64,000 bases of DNA, from positions 519,797-583,796 of the forward strand of contig JAHBVE010000002.1 in the NCBI GenBank assembly GCA_019637675.1, written 5' to 3'. The DNA is from Anaerolineales bacterium (GTDB taxonomy: Bacteria > Chloroflexota > Anaerolineae > Anaerolineales > UBA11579). A program made the translations under genes and the position numbers. Below the pieces are notes generated by a model. The model was not told where the DNA came from. It saw nothing but the letters and a program-made list of their open reading frames with translations, and ran no database searches. Positions 33,438-41,681 of the stretch are shown here, piece by piece; within the stretch, counting starts at the first letter, position 1; each line of letters starts with the position of its first letter.

Positions 33438-33985
33438 TTTGAGCTGCCTTTCAGGGCATCGTATTCGGGGCGAAGGATACTCATCATCAGCACGTCAGAG
33501 TATACGCCCTCATCGTACTGGGCGTGGCGCTGGCGGCCTTCAAGCTGGAAACCGGCTTTCTCATAAGCTCGCAGACCGGCTTGGTTGCGTTCATAGGCAC
33601 GCAGATAGATGCGGTGCAGGTTCAGGGTTTCAAAGCCGATCTGCTGTAGCAATTGCATTGCCTCCGTGCCGTAGCCTTGATTCCAGTGCGCTTTCTCGCC
33701 AATCATAATCCCTACCTCAGCGTTGCGGTGCACCCAGTCAATATGGTGAAAGCCGCAGTTGCCGATGGCGGTCCACTCTTTTGCTTGTTGTATCTCGATC
33801 ACGAGGGGTTGTTCTTGCACGGGGCGATTGGCCAGCTCCGCAAACCAGCGCTCTTCGCGCGCCATGGACATAGGCCAGTTAGCGGCCAGGTTGTGGCGAA
33901 CCTCAGGGTCATTGAGCCAGGAGACGAAGAGCGGCAGGTCGGCCTGCTCTGGGCCGCGCAGGCGCAGCCGGGAGCCGTAGATCAT
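33434..33985 (-). CDS. GNAT acetyltransferase (RimJ/RimL type)
   Basis: A 183-residue acyltransferase. The region MIYGSRLRLRGPEQADLPLF begins the RimJ/RimL-like fold; the acetyl-CoA loop is in GIMIGEKAHWNQGYGTEAMQ, and NLHRIYLRAYERNQAGLRAY followed by EKAGFQLEG completes the fold. It could modify a ribosomal protein N-terminus or a small molecule. The start at 33985 has GGAG eight bases upstream; longer readings add a non-conserved tail. It lies between meaB and prs, overlapping the latter by four bases. Confidence 0.87.
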   Translation of the reverse strand: MIYGSRLRLRGPEQADLPLFVSWLNDPEVRHNLAANWPMSMAREERWFAELANRPVQEQPLVIEIQQAKEWTAIGNCGFHHIDWVHRNAEVGIMIGEKAHWNQGYGTEAMQLLQQIGFETLNLHRIYLRAYERNQAGLRAYEKAGFQLEGRQRHAQYDEGVYSDVLMMSILRPEYDALKGSSK

Positions 33986-34057
33986 GGGTGCACTCCGAGC
34001 AGGCCGGGCTGTTGCATAGTGCTCACATAATACTGTGAAATTTTTGAACTGCAATAC

Positions 34058-35053
34058 TTAGGGCAGCAAGGCTTGCAATGCCTGGCGCGGCGAGAGTTTG
34101 CGGGCCACCAATTGATCCAACGCGTCCGTGTACTGCGCATCGGTGACCGTATTGCGCCAGCTGGCCATCAGGGACTGCTGGAGCAGGTCCTGCAGCTGGG
34201 TATGCAAGCGAGCGCGCTCACGGCGCTGCCAGTCCCCAGTGTTTTGCAAATGGGCCTTGTGGGCGGCCAGCACTTCGAGCAGCTCAGGCAGGCCGGCGCC
34301 CTCGGTGGCGACGGTGCGGCGGATAGGGATGAGCCAGTCATCCACAGGGGCATCATCGGCTGGGGCCAGCACTTCCTCCAGGCGGCCATGGTGCTGCACG
34401 AGGTGCTTGGTGGGATGGCCCAGCTTGAGCATACCCAGCAGGGCGCGCTCGGCGGCTTCCACACCCGGGCGGTCAGCCTTGTTGAGCACCAGAATGTCAG
34501 CGATCTCGAGGATGCCGGCTTTGATGGCCTGCACGTCATCGCCCAGGCCAGGCACATCCACCACCAGCACGGTATGGGCCAGCTTGGCGATCTCGACTTC
34601 GGATTGGCCCGCCCCCACCGTCTCGATGAGGATGACGTCAAAGCCAGCTGCATCCAGCACCTGCGACATGCCAGCGGTGGCCTGGGCCAGGCCGCCCAGC
34701 GAGCCGCGCGTGGCCATGGAGCGGATGAAGACGCCGCTGTCGCCGGAAAGCTCACGCATGCGCACACGGTCGCCCAGCACAGCGCCGCCGGTGAAGGGGC
34801 TGCTGGGATCGACGGCGACGATGGCGACCTTCAGCGGCTGCGGCGCCTGGCGGTAGTGCAGTGCGATCTGGTTTACGAGGGAAGACTTGCCGGTGCCGGG
34901 GGCGCCGGTGATACCGATGAGGTGGGCTTTGCCGGTGTGGACGAAAAGCTGGTTGAGGGCCGCATGGCCGGCGGGGGTGTCATTCTCGACCTGGGTCAGC
35001 AGACGCGAGACAGCCAGCCGGTCGCCTTGGAGGACGGAGTCTTGCAGGCTCAC
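34058..35053 (-). CDS. meaB: Methylmalonyl-CoA mutase-associated GTPase MeaB
   Basis: A 331-residue G3E-family GTPase that loads adenosylcobalamin into methylmalonyl-CoA mutase and guards it from inactivation. The P-loop reads GITGAPGTGKSSLVNQ, followed by VAIVAVDPSSPFTGGAVLGD, the switch region ETVGAGQSEVEIA and the guanine-specificity motif NKADRPG. The C-terminal helical dimerisation part is present. It is nine bases from the gene for the B12-binding subunit, which makes the functional link plain. It is sometimes annotated ArgK. Confidence 0.95.
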   Translation of the reverse strand: MSLQDSVLQGDRLAVSRLLTQVENDTPAGHAALNQLFVHTGKAHLIGITGAPGTGKSSLVNQIALHYRQAPQPLKVAIVAVDPSSPFTGGAVLGDRVRMRELSGDSGVFIRSMATRGSLGGLAQATAGMSQVLDAAGFDVILIETVGAGQSEVEIAKLAHTVLVVDVPGLGDDVQAIKAGILEIADILVLNKADRPGVEAAERALLGMLKLGHPTKHLVQHHGRLEEVLAPADDAPVDDWLIPIRRTVATEGAGLPELLEVLAAHKAHLQNTGDWQRRERARLHTQLQDLLQQSLMASWRNTVTDAQYTDALDQLVARKLSPRQALQALLP

Positions 35054-35062
35054 GCGTCCTCG

Positions 35063-35467
35063 TCAGGCGTCTTTGTTGACTAGCTTGCGGATATCGTCAA
35101 TGATGGCGTGGGTGGGAGAGCCGGGGCCGTACACGCCGTCCACGCCCATTTCTTTGAGCTTGGGAACGTCTTCATCAGGGATGATGCCGCCGACAAAGAT
35201 GCGCACATTGTCCTGGCCGTTGGCCTGAATGAGCTGGGTGATGCGCGGCACGAGGGTGAGGTGGGCGCCGGAAAGGATGGACAGGCCGACCGCATCCACA
35301 TCTTCCTGCAGGGCGGCTTCGGCGATCATTTCAGGGGTTTGGCGCAGGCCGGTGTAGATGACCTCCATGCCCGAGTCACGCAGGGCGCGGGCGATCACTT
35401 TTGCGCCGCGGTCATGCCCATCCAGGCCGGGTTTGGCCACCAAAACACGAATTTTCTTGTCTGCCAT
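35063..35467 (-). CDS. Methylmalonyl-CoA mutase, B12-binding small subunit
   Basis: A 134-residue Rossmann-like cobalamin domain of the base-off/His-on type: [20 protein letters not shown] carries the DxHxxG cobalt-ligand motif (Asp-Gly-His-Asp-Arg-Gly), followed by [16 protein letters not shown] and the tail-binding [14 protein letters not shown] and GPGSPT. It pairs with the large subunit encoded at 16487-18166 to make a heteromeric mutase. The start at 35467 has GGAGAG before it; a TTG upstream would add 14 residues. Because such domains also serve other mutases, partner identity is inferred from MeaB linkage. Confidence 0.92.
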   Translation of the reverse strand: MADKKIRVLVAKPGLDGHDRGAKVIARALRDSGMEVIYTGLRQTPEMIAEAALQEDVDAVGLSILSGAHLTLVPRITQLIQANGQDNVRIFVGGIIPDEDVPKLKEMGVDGVYGPGSPTHAIIDDIRKLVNKDA

Positions 35468-35509
35468 AGCTCTCCGCTGGAAATTATAACCGTGCTTATC
35501 GACCAACAA

Positions 35510-35536
35510 AAAACAGCCCCGAACGGGGCTGTTTTT
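35510..35536. terminator. Rho-independent terminator between the ribosomal cluster and the mutase subunit
   Basis: AAAACAGCCCC-GAAC-GGGGCTGTTTTT with an A-run and T-run on either side, so usable both ways. It lies 15 bases past the rpsR stop and 42 bases before the mutase small-subunit start. Confidence 0.93.
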
Positions 35537-35551
35537 ATTTACAGGGACGTC

Positions 35552-35851
35552 TTAGTCAGACGACTGGTCCGTATAGGACAGCAGGGCCAGGTGGCGGGCA
35601 CGCTTGATGGCGCGGGCCAGCTTGCGCTGGTTGCGGGCGATGACGCCGGTCTGGCGGCGAGGGCGGATCTTGCCCTCGGGGGAGAGGAAGCGCTTGAGCA
35701 GGTCAACGTCTTTGTAGTCGATCTTCAAAGTCTTATCGGCCTCAAACGGATCCGTCTTGGGTTTGCGGAAGAAACGGCCACGACCGCCACTGCGCTCTTC
35801 GCCGCTGTCCTCGCCTTCTACACGATCTTCACGATTGTCACGATATGCCAT
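35552..35851 (-). CDS. rpsR: Ribosomal protein bS18
   Basis: A 99-residue small-subunit protein whose C-terminal 60 residues match bS18: [52 protein letters not shown]. The N-terminus is longer and acidic/Arg-rich ([20 protein letters not shown]), beyond the usual 75-85 residues. It starts at 35851 with an AGGAAGAGAAG ribosome site. It is the third gene of a unit beginning with rpmB, not the usual rpsF-ssb-rpsR order. Confidence 0.96.
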   Translation of the reverse strand: MAYRDNREDRVEGEDSGEERSGGRGRFFRKPKTDPFEADKTLKIDYKDVDLLKRFLSPEGKIRPRRQTGVIARNQRKLARAIKRARHLALLSYTDQSSD

Positions 35852-35865
35852 GCTTGCTTCTCTTC

Positions 35866-36108
35866 CTAAGGATAAATTTCTTTCAATACGGGTTCGTAAT
35901 TGCAGATGCAACCGCCCTCACGAGAGCAGCCTTCCACCGGCAATACGGGAACTTCAAACTTGCTGTAGACGCCCTGCACGGTCTGGGCCGTGCTGCAATC
36001 CTCCGGCCCGGCCACACGCACCAGCTCCACGCGCTCATTGGCTTGCAGCCGCTCGAGCGCCTGGCTTTGCTGCCTGGTCTTGTATGCGATGTGCTCGCTA
36101 ACCGACAT
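35866..36108 (-). CDS. Small cysteine-containing protein between L28 and S18 genes
   Basis: I do not recognise a named family. The 80-residue product has a helical N-terminus ([20 protein letters not shown]) and a beta-rich part [20 protein letters not shown], then [18 protein letters not shown]. Four cysteines (one near the middle and three in [10 protein letters not shown]) suggest a metal site or disulphides. It starts seven bases after the rpmB stop and ends 14 bases before rpsR, so it is co-translated with ribosomal protein genes. Confidence 0.75.
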   Translation of the reverse strand: MSVSEHIAYKTRQQSQALERLQANERVELVRVAGPEDCSTAQTVQGVYSKFEVPVLPVEGCSREGGCICNYEPVLKEIYP

Positions 36109-36115
36109 GGGAGTG

Positions 36116-36355
36116 CTAGCTTACGTCAGCCAGGGTCTTGCCGTTGGAACGCAAGTAGGCAATCAGACCGTGGGCATCAATGCTGCGCAGATCACGCGTG
36201 CTGACGCGCAGCTTAATGAAGCGGTTCAACTCCGGCACCCAGATACGACGCTCCTGCAGGTTGACTTCCCAGCGGCGGCGGCTGCGTTTCTTGGAGAAGG
36301 GCACGTTATTGCCGTAGCTCGGGCCCTTGCCGGTGATGGATGATCTCTTAGACAT
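36116..36355 (-). CDS. rpmB: Ribosomal protein bL28
   Basis: A 79-residue large-subunit protein with the family signature KGPSYGNNVPFSKKRSRRRW and then EVNLQERRIW, ending with the conserved LRSIDAHGLIAYL. Length is normal. AAGGAG lies seven bases upstream of the ATG and a TATAAT (36380-36385) 25 bases upstream. It heads the unit rpmB, the small Cys protein gene, rpsR. Confidence 0.96.
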   Translation of the reverse strand: MSKRSSITGKGPSYGNNVPFSKKRSRRRWEVNLQERRIWVPELNRFIKLRVSTRDLRSIDAHGLIAYLRSNGKTLADVS

Positions 36356-36379
36356 GAAAAAACTCCTTAACAGCGGACG

Positions 36380-36385
36380 ATTATA
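36380..36385 (-). promoter_or_regulatory. -10 box of the rpmB unit
   Basis: TATAAT on the minus strand, 25 bases before the rpmB ATG and preceded by GG. No good -35 is seen at 17 bases. Predicted start near 36373 leaves a short leader with the AAGGAG ribosome site. Confidence 0.6.
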
Positions 36386-36430
36386 CCAATGAAAGGCAGC
36401 ATGGGGAAGGATCGATTCAGGAAGGCAGGC

Positions 36431-36949
36431 TCAGCGAGCCACTTCCCAGGCCAGATGTTCAAGCTCAGGCTGGATGAGCTTCTCCCAGGCCAGCTGGACG
36501 GCGGCAGGGCTGCCGGGGGTGGAAATGACCACGGTGCCGCGGTAGACCCCGGCAGTAGCTCGCGAGAGCATAGCGGCCGCTCCCACTTGCTCATAGCTGA
36601 GCATGCGGAACAGCTCGCCAAAGCCAGGCAGGGTCTTCTCCAGGTTGCGGCTTAGTACATCGAAAGTGGTGTCACGCGGGGAAATGCCCGTTCCACCATT
36701 GAAGACAATGATCTGGGCAGGGCCAGCGGCCAACTCCTCCAAGATGGTTTGGATCTGGGCCGGTTCGTCTTTCACCAGGTGGTAAGCGGTCACCTGGTGG
36801 CCCAACGCCTCGATCTGCGGGCGCAGGTAGTGGGCGTTGGTATCAGTTTCCGCGGTGCGGGTGTCGCTGACAGTGACGATGGCCAGCGCCACCGGGCCGC
36901 GCTGGGCGGCCAGCTGGCGGTGGCTGGCGCTGGAGTCTGAGGGAGCCAT
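36431..36949 (-). CDS. MoaB/Mog family molybdopterin protein
   Basis: A 172-residue protein of the MogA/MoaB family, which adenylylates molybdopterin before molybdenum insertion. Visible motifs are [20 protein letters not shown] near the N-terminus, [20 protein letters not shown] (nucleotide-binding GGTG) and [20 protein letters not shown] with SRATAG. MoaB and Mog cannot be separated by these motifs. No other cofactor gene is in the window. It lies divergently from the GH1 gene with a 50-base spacer. Confidence 0.9.
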   Translation of the reverse strand: MAPSDSSASHRQLAAQRGPVALAIVTVSDTRTAETDTNAHYLRPQIEALGHQVTAYHLVKDEPAQIQTILEELAAGPAQIIVFNGGTGISPRDTTFDVLSRNLEKTLPGFGELFRMLSYEQVGAAAMLSRATAGVYRGTVVISTPGSPAAVQLAWEKLIQPELEHLAWEVAR

Positions 36950-36985
36950 GCGCTCATTCTATCCCGAGTACGCCGCGCTCTCGTT

Positions 36986-36991
36986 TATACT
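36986..36991 (+). promoter_or_regulatory. -10 box of the GH1 gene (predicted leaderless transcript)
   Basis: TATACT ends only eight bases before the GH1 ATG at 37000, so the RNA would begin at or next to the start codon. No ribosome site precedes that ATG, which fits leaderless translation. No clear -35 is seen. Confidence 0.5.
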
Positions 36992-36999
36992 GCCCGGCT

Positions 37000-38334
37000 A
37001 TGACCGACCACTTTCCAGATGGCTTCCTGTGGGGGGCCGCCACCGCTGCATATCAAATTGAAGGGGCACACAACGAAGATGGGCGCGGCGAGAGCATTTG
37101 GGACCGCTTTTCGCACACGCCCGGCAAAGTCTTCGAAGGCCACACTGGCGACCGCGCCTGTGACCACTACCACCGCTGGCAGGATGACATCAAGTTGATG
37201 CAGGAGCTGGGGCTGCAGGCGTACCGCTTCTCGATCGCCTGGGCGCGTGTTCTGCCGCAGGGCCATGGCAAGGTGAACCAGAAGGGTCTGGATTTTTACA
37301 GCCGCCTGGTGGACGGCTTGCTGGACGCGGGCATCGTGCCATATGCGACCCTGTACCACTGGGACTTGCCGCAAGCGCTGCAAGACCGCGGCGGCTGGCC
37401 GGCGCGCAGCACGGCTGAAGCCTTTGCCGAATATGCGGATGTTGCCAGCCGCCACCTGGGTGACCGGGTCGCCAGCTGGGCCACGCTGAACGAGCCGCAG
37501 GTGAGCGCGGATGCCGGCTACCTGCAGGGCCGCCACGCGCCCGGCCACACCAGCCTGGCAGAGATGATGGCTACCACGCACCACCTGCTGCTGGCGCATG
37601 GCCTGGCCGTGCCTGTGCTGCGGCGCAACGCGCCGCAGGCGCAGGTGGGCATTGTGCTCAACCTGCAGCCGCACGTGCCGGCCTCGGCACGTGCGGCGGA
37701 TGTGCGCGCGGCGCGGGTGGGCGACGCCATGCAGAACCGGCGCTTCCTGGACCCGCTGGCCGGGCGCGGCTACCCGGACGAAGTGCTGGCGCAGTACGAC
37801 GGCCCGCGCGATTTCGTGCAGGCCGGGGATATGGAAATGATCGCCGCCCCGATCGACTATTTGGGCGTCAATCACTACTTCCGCACGGTCCACCGCAGCG
37901 CCGACACGCCAGACGAAGAAGTGACCACGCCTGTGGGCAGCCACAAGACCGAGATGGGCTGGGAGGTGTACCCACCCGGTTTGGAAGAGATCCTCGTTCG
38001 CCTGCACAAGGACTACAGCTTCCCAGCCTATTACGTGACCGAGAACGGCGCGGCGTTTGCCGACACCGTGAGTGAAGACGGCCAGGTGCACGACCCACAC
38101 CGAGTCGAGTACCTGCGGAACTATCTGCATCACGCCCAACGCGCCATTGATGCCGGCGTACCGCTCAAAGGCTACTTTGCCTGGAGCCTGATGGACAATT
38201 TTGAATGGGCCTGGGGCTACAGCCGGCGCTTCGGTATCGTGTATGTGGACTACGAAACGCAAACGCGCATCATCAAGGATAGTGGGCGTTTGTATACGCG
38301 GATTATCAAAGAGAATCGAGTGATTAGTAACTAG
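37000..38334 (+). CDS. Glycoside hydrolase family 1 beta-glucosidase
   Basis: A 444-residue GH1 enzyme, cytosolic, length typical. The N-terminal signature FPDGFLWGAATAAYQIEGAH is exact; the acid/base is Glu165 in ATLNEPQ and the nucleophile Glu348 in YYVTENGAAF. WSLMDNFEWAWGYSRRFG near the C-terminus is the usual sugar-binding loop. It should split cellobiose and other beta-glucosides, or beta-galactosides. The start has no ribosome site and probably gives a leaderless message. The last residues (RVISN) are encoded by a 14-bp tandem repeat, so the C-terminus may vary. It adds to the beta-glucoside operon at 2012-11220. Confidence 0.95.
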   Translation: MTDHFPDGFLWGAATAAYQIEGAHNEDGRGESIWDRFSHTPGKVFEGHTGDRACDHYHRWQDDIKLMQELGLQAYRFSIAWARVLPQGHGKVNQKGLDFYSRLVDGLLDAGIVPYATLYHWDLPQALQDRGGWPARSTAEAFAEYADVASRHLGDRVASWATLNEPQVSADAGYLQGRHAPGHTSLAEMMATTHHLLLAHGLAVPVLRRNAPQAQVGIVLNLQPHVPASARAADVRAARVGDAMQNRRFLDPLAGRGYPDEVLAQYDGPRDFVQAGDMEMIAAPIDYLGVNHYFRTVHRSADTPDEEVTTPVGSHKTEMGWEVYPPGLEEILVRLHKDYSFPAYYVTENGAAFADTVSEDGQVHDPHRVEYLRNYLHHAQRAIDAGVPLKGYFAWSLMDNFEWAWGYSRRFGIVYVDYETQTRIIKDSGRLYTRIIKENRVISN

Positions 38335-38347
38335 TGATTAGTAACTA
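38319..38347. repeat. 14-bp tandem duplication at the GH1 gene end
   Basis: AGTGATTAGTAACT occurs twice in a row, followed by AG. The first copy encodes the last residues and stop of the GH1 enzyme; the second lies beyond the stop. Similar AT-rich units are common short intergenic repeats. Confidence 0.75.
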
Positions 38348-38398
38348 GAAACTGGAGACATAACGCCTGCTTACTGTTCACTCATCACTATTCACTTG

Positions 38399-40105
38399 TT
38401 AACTGATTAACGCGTACCACAACGACTTCAGCAAGTTCCATACGCTGGGCTTGGCCTGGTAGCGCGTATCCTGGCGGAAGTAGAGATAGCTGCGCCTGGA
38501 ATGGGCGTGGTACGGGTCAGGGATGGAGACGAACGGAGCACGCACCACAGATTTGAGTGGGCGCTCGAACATGAGCGGGTTGTTGATGAAGCCCACGCCG
38601 GACTGGATGTCATACATATCGTGTCCCGGGGCGGCGCCCCAGGGCGTAATGCCCATGTAATAGCCCAGCGCGCCCCAGTGGTTGACCACCACCGTGCCAT
38701 AGTTGAGGTCATCCACGGCTTGCTCCACGGCGGCAGCCACCAGTGGGTCTTGCATGCTCTTGGGATGCACGATGATGGATACAGACAGGCTGCCCCACAA
38801 CTGCTCATTAGCAAACTTGACCGCGTTGGCAATGAACTCGATCGTGTCGGCGGCGTCCAGCGCGGTTTCGGAGAACAGGCCCATGAAGGGCTCTTCGCAG
38901 AAGGCAAGCTGGCTCGCGCCGGCGGGGTCGAGGCCCGCGACGAAGGTCCAGGGCAGCTGGCCTTCGGCCGGCTGCCCGAGTTGCTGCGCCTGCGGATACG
39001 CCTGCACGAATTCGGCGTGCTGGCGCTCGGCGCCGGGGTAATAGGCTTTGCGAGTGGGCAGCTCGGCCAGGTAGGCGGCGATGGCATCATTGAGCGGCTG
39101 GCGCTGCGCCCAGGCGGCATGCTGGATCAGCATGCGCGGCGTGATGCAGTTGAAGCCGGCATTGCGCACCAGCCAGCCGCCGATCTTGGCGGCCTGCTTG
39201 CGCACATCGGCGGCGCTCCACGGGCCAGGCACCACGATGACCGGCGAGATGTTGCCGAGCTCGGCGGAGAAGGGCTTGGTGACCAACGGCTGCTTGTCGC
39301 GCTTGCGCCGGCGGCCGTCCTCGCCTGGGCCGAAGACGATGGCTTCGTAGGTGCGGTCTGAGCCGGTGAGGTGCAGCTCGTCAATGGCGGGGTGGTTGAC
39401 AAGATAGCTGGCCACCTCCGCCCCACCCTCGGCCACCTGCATATAGCCGGGCTCGATCAGGGCGCGGAATCCCTCCTCGATCAGCGGGGCCAGGTAGGCA
39501 TTCACCGGATTCATCTTGAGGAAGACGGCTTGCCCTTCAACGAAGAGCTTGTGCAAAAAGTCATAGTTGACCGTGGAGGCGATGTTGCCGGCGGCGAGCA
39601 CCAGACAGATCTTGGCCTGCGGCTCGGCCTGGCGGTAGAAGGCGGCCCGCGGCGGCTCGTCGCCCTGCATGCTGTCATATACACGCACTTCGGCTTTGAC
39701 GAAGGGCAGCGCCAGGAAATCTTGGACGGATTGGGGATATACATCCAGCCGCCATTCACCAGCGTACTTCCAGCACACCTTGCCGGGCAGGCGCGGCTGG
39801 CCGTGCTTCTCGATATCCACGAGCGCTTTGCGCAGGTAGCGCAGCAGGCGGTAGGTGACAGTGAGGGTGAAGCGCTCCTCGCCTTCGGCGAGGCTGCCCA
39901 TCTGGCCGAATTTGGCGGCCAGGCTGGCCGCCACCCAGCGTTCTTCGATGGCCGGCAGATCGGCGACGATCTGGTCAAGCACAGCGATGCGGGCGGGAAC
40001 CGGCAGCTGCGCCCAGGCCTGCTTGCCGGCTTGCAGACGCGCCAACTTCGCATCAAGGACGGGCTGGGCGGCAATGCTGGGCGCGGGGGCTTGGGCTTCG
40101 GCCAT
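38399..40105 (-). CDS. Aldehyde dehydrogenase superfamily protein, divergent
   Basis: A 568-residue protein with the ALDH catalytic fold. SAELGNISPVIVVPGPWSAA holds the general base Glu in the place of the ELGG motif, and WLVRNAGFNCITPRMLIQ holds the nucleophilic Cys in a family-like context. The C-terminal region has EEPFMGLFSETALDAADTIE, and NHWGALGYYMGITPWG. An N-terminal extension of about 70 residues and an unusual insert (GPGEDGRRRKRDKQPL) set it apart from common ALDHs, so substrate is unknown. The ATG at 40105 begins the coding-like sequence; a longer reading runs back into a tRNA-Lys-like fragment. It is convergent with the GH1 gene. Confidence 0.75.
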   Translation of the reverse strand: MAEAQAPAPSIAAQPVLDAKLARLQAGKQAWAQLPVPARIAVLDQIVADLPAIEERWVAASLAAKFGQMGSLAEGEERFTLTVTYRLLRYLRKALVDIEKHGQPRLPGKVCWKYAGEWRLDVYPQSVQDFLALPFVKAEVRVYDSMQGDEPPRAAFYRQAEPQAKICLVLAAGNIASTVNYDFLHKLFVEGQAVFLKMNPVNAYLAPLIEEGFRALIEPGYMQVAEGGAEVASYLVNHPAIDELHLTGSDRTYEAIVFGPGEDGRRRKRDKQPLVTKPFSAELGNISPVIVVPGPWSAADVRKQAAKIGGWLVRNAGFNCITPRMLIQHAAWAQRQPLNDAIAAYLAELPTRKAYYPGAERQHAEFVQAYPQAQQLGQPAEGQLPWTFVAGLDPAGASQLAFCEEPFMGLFSETALDAADTIEFIANAVKFANEQLWGSLSVSIIVHPKSMQDPLVAAAVEQAVDDLNYGTVVVNHWGALGYYMGITPWGAAPGHDMYDIQSGVGFINNPLMFERPLKSVVRAPFVSIPDPYHAHSRRSYLYFRQDTRYQAKPSVWNLLKSLWYALIS

Positions 40106-40123
40106 AGGTGGCAATTCTACGCC

Positions 40124-40163
40124 AGGACATGAACCTTCAACCAATGGATTAAGAGTCGACTGC
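40124..40163. pseudogene. Partial copy of tRNA-Lys (direct repeat of 43521-43560)
   Basis: Forty bases match the anticodon-arm to T-arm segment of the tRNA-Lys gene at 36 of 40 positions in the same orientation (for instance GAACCTTCAACCAAT and GATTAAGAGTC). The acceptor stem and D-arm are absent, so it cannot be a functional tRNA. Together with the intact gene it flanks an AT-rich cassette, as direct repeats flank elements inserted at a tRNA gene. Confidence 0.85.
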
Positions 40164-40190
40164 CTGATTAATGCCAAGGCAAGCCTCGTT

Positions 40191-41681
40191 CTAGTCCGTC
40201 AGTTCAAATTCAATTGACCAAGGCCCTTCTCGGATGAAATCAAAGCCTCCAATAGAAAAGATCACTGGCCAGTTTGGTTCAACTGCATAGAGATGAACTG
40301 ATTTCAACAAATCAGAATCACCCCACTGACGAGAATAGCTGGCGCTTCCCGCACAAGGGTTTGGTTGCACACGGCAAGCTGTATCTCCCACAAAGATCTC
40401 TACAATATCTGAGGGAGCAGAAAGCGAAAGTTCCAATCCAAATTGCGGCGGTGATATCTCGTTTCCACCACCACCTCCTCCACCTAAGCTCATGTGGGGG
40501 TCACTATCTAAATAGCAAACCTTAGCGAGCGTTGCCTCAATCTCATTGCTAACCATAGACTGCAGCAAGGTTTCGCATTCCCCAGGAATGACATTGGTCT
40601 TCGGAAAGAAGGTAAATACAGGTTGTTCACTGAGTGGCAAGAAAGAAGAAACGTATATTGCATCAAGGGACAACGTCGCCGGAAAGGCGATCTCGTTCAC
40701 CGGCATATCAGACAAGAAAACAAAATAAGCCTGCTTCTCGTTACTATTAGCCGAGCTTTCCATTGTGTTTAGTGAAATCGGAACGATTGCCCCATTGGCA
40801 TCTGTAACACTGGCAAAATGAGCAATTGGGTTGCCTTTAGGAGTAGGTTCTGCAAAGTTCATAACTTCAACAACTTGCCAATTAGGATTTTCCCAATCAA
40901 CAATCACATTCAGCACTAAACGGTCTTGCTCAATTGCGATGCCATCCAGGCGGACTTTTACTTCATCTGGAACAATAGAGGTCGCAGAACTAACAAAATT
41001 TTCTCCAGCTGACATAGGACTATGATCTCCCCTTTCCAGGAGCAATTCCAACTGCAAAGTCTCAAGTGTTCCACTTGGCAAGGCAAGTTCAGTGACGAAA
41101 AACACACTTGTTGTGTCCGGCGGTAGGGGAGAAAAGCGAATAAGCTCACGCCACTGCCGTCCGTTCTTTTCCAAACGGCCCTGGCCAGTAAGCGGCTGGT
41201 AAATAGTGCCGTCGGGCATTTGCAAATACGGATTTCGAGTTGTTTCCCTATAAGAGGAACTCTGGCTTCCGCTGACACTGTAAGGGTCTTCGATCCTGAA
41301 AACTAAAACGCTTTCTGACGAAGAGACTACTAAATTCTCAACGGTGACAGAAACATTTCCTCGGCTGACGGTGAGCGGCTCACTCAATATCAATTGTGGT
41401 TGAATGAAACCAACTCCAGGCACATATCCCATTAAGCGCTGAATGGCAGCAAGAACGTCACTCGGCCCCAAAAGAGCGACAAGAACCACAATCAACAAGA
41501 CAAGAGCATTGGAAGCCCTGACAATAAATCTTCGCTGAAAACGCCGAGAGAGAGTACCAGCTTCATTCTCTTGGCCCAAACGCGTCCGCAAGCTGGCTAC
41601 AAATTTTTGCGCCGGCAGAGGAGTTGTTCCCTTTGTGGCCGCGCGCAGCTTGCCCTCAAAATCCAAAACCGTCTCATTCAT
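40191..41681 (-). CDS. Membrane-anchored anti-sigma-like protein (DUF4179-like)
   Basis: A 496-residue protein. The cytoplasmic N-terminus (residues 1-50) is followed by one membrane helix (NALVLLIVVLVALL) and an extracytoplasmic part with GYVPGVGFIQPQLILSEPLT, typical of ECF-linked regulators of the DUF4179 type, then several beta-rich repeats. The gene overlaps the sigma factor gene by eight bases, so co-translation is expected: the N-terminus would hold the sigma factor at the membrane, the outer part sensing an unknown signal. Several cysteines near the C-terminus may form disulphides. The DNA is clearly poorer in G+C than adjacent genes. Confidence 0.72.
   Translation of the reverse strand: MNETVLDFEGKLRAATKGTTPLPAQKFVASLRTRLGQENEAGTLSRRFQRRFIVRASNALVLLIVVLVALLGPSDVLAAIQRLMGYVPGVGFIQPQLILSEPLTVSRGNVSVTVENLVVSSSESVLVFRIEDPYSVSGSQSSSYRETTRNPYLQMPDGTIYQPLTGQGRLEKNGRQWRELIRFSPLPPDTTSVFFVTELALPSGTLETLQLELLLERGDHSPMSAGENFVSSATSIVPDEVKVRLDGIAIEQDRLVLNVIVDWENPNWQVVEVMNFAEPTPKGNPIAHFASVTDANGAIVPISLNTMESSANSNEKQAYFVFLSDMPVNEIAFPATLSLDAIYVSSFLPLSEQPVFTFFPKTNVIPGECETLLQSMVSNEIEATLAKVCYLDSDPHMSLGGGGGGGNEISPPQFGLELSLSAPSDIVEIFVGDTACRVQPNPCAGSASYSRQWGDSDLLKSVHLYAVEPNWPVIFSIGGFDFIREGPWSIEFELTD

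Noticed and set aside
36985..38262. A 425-codon open frame antisense to the GH1 gene
   Set aside because: No recognisable domain and typical antisense composition; the GH1 gene has all catalytic motifs.
38319..38347. Tandem AGTGATTAGTAACT as a phage attachment site
   Set aside because: Copies are directly adjacent and there is no recombinase nearby; simple slippage explains it.
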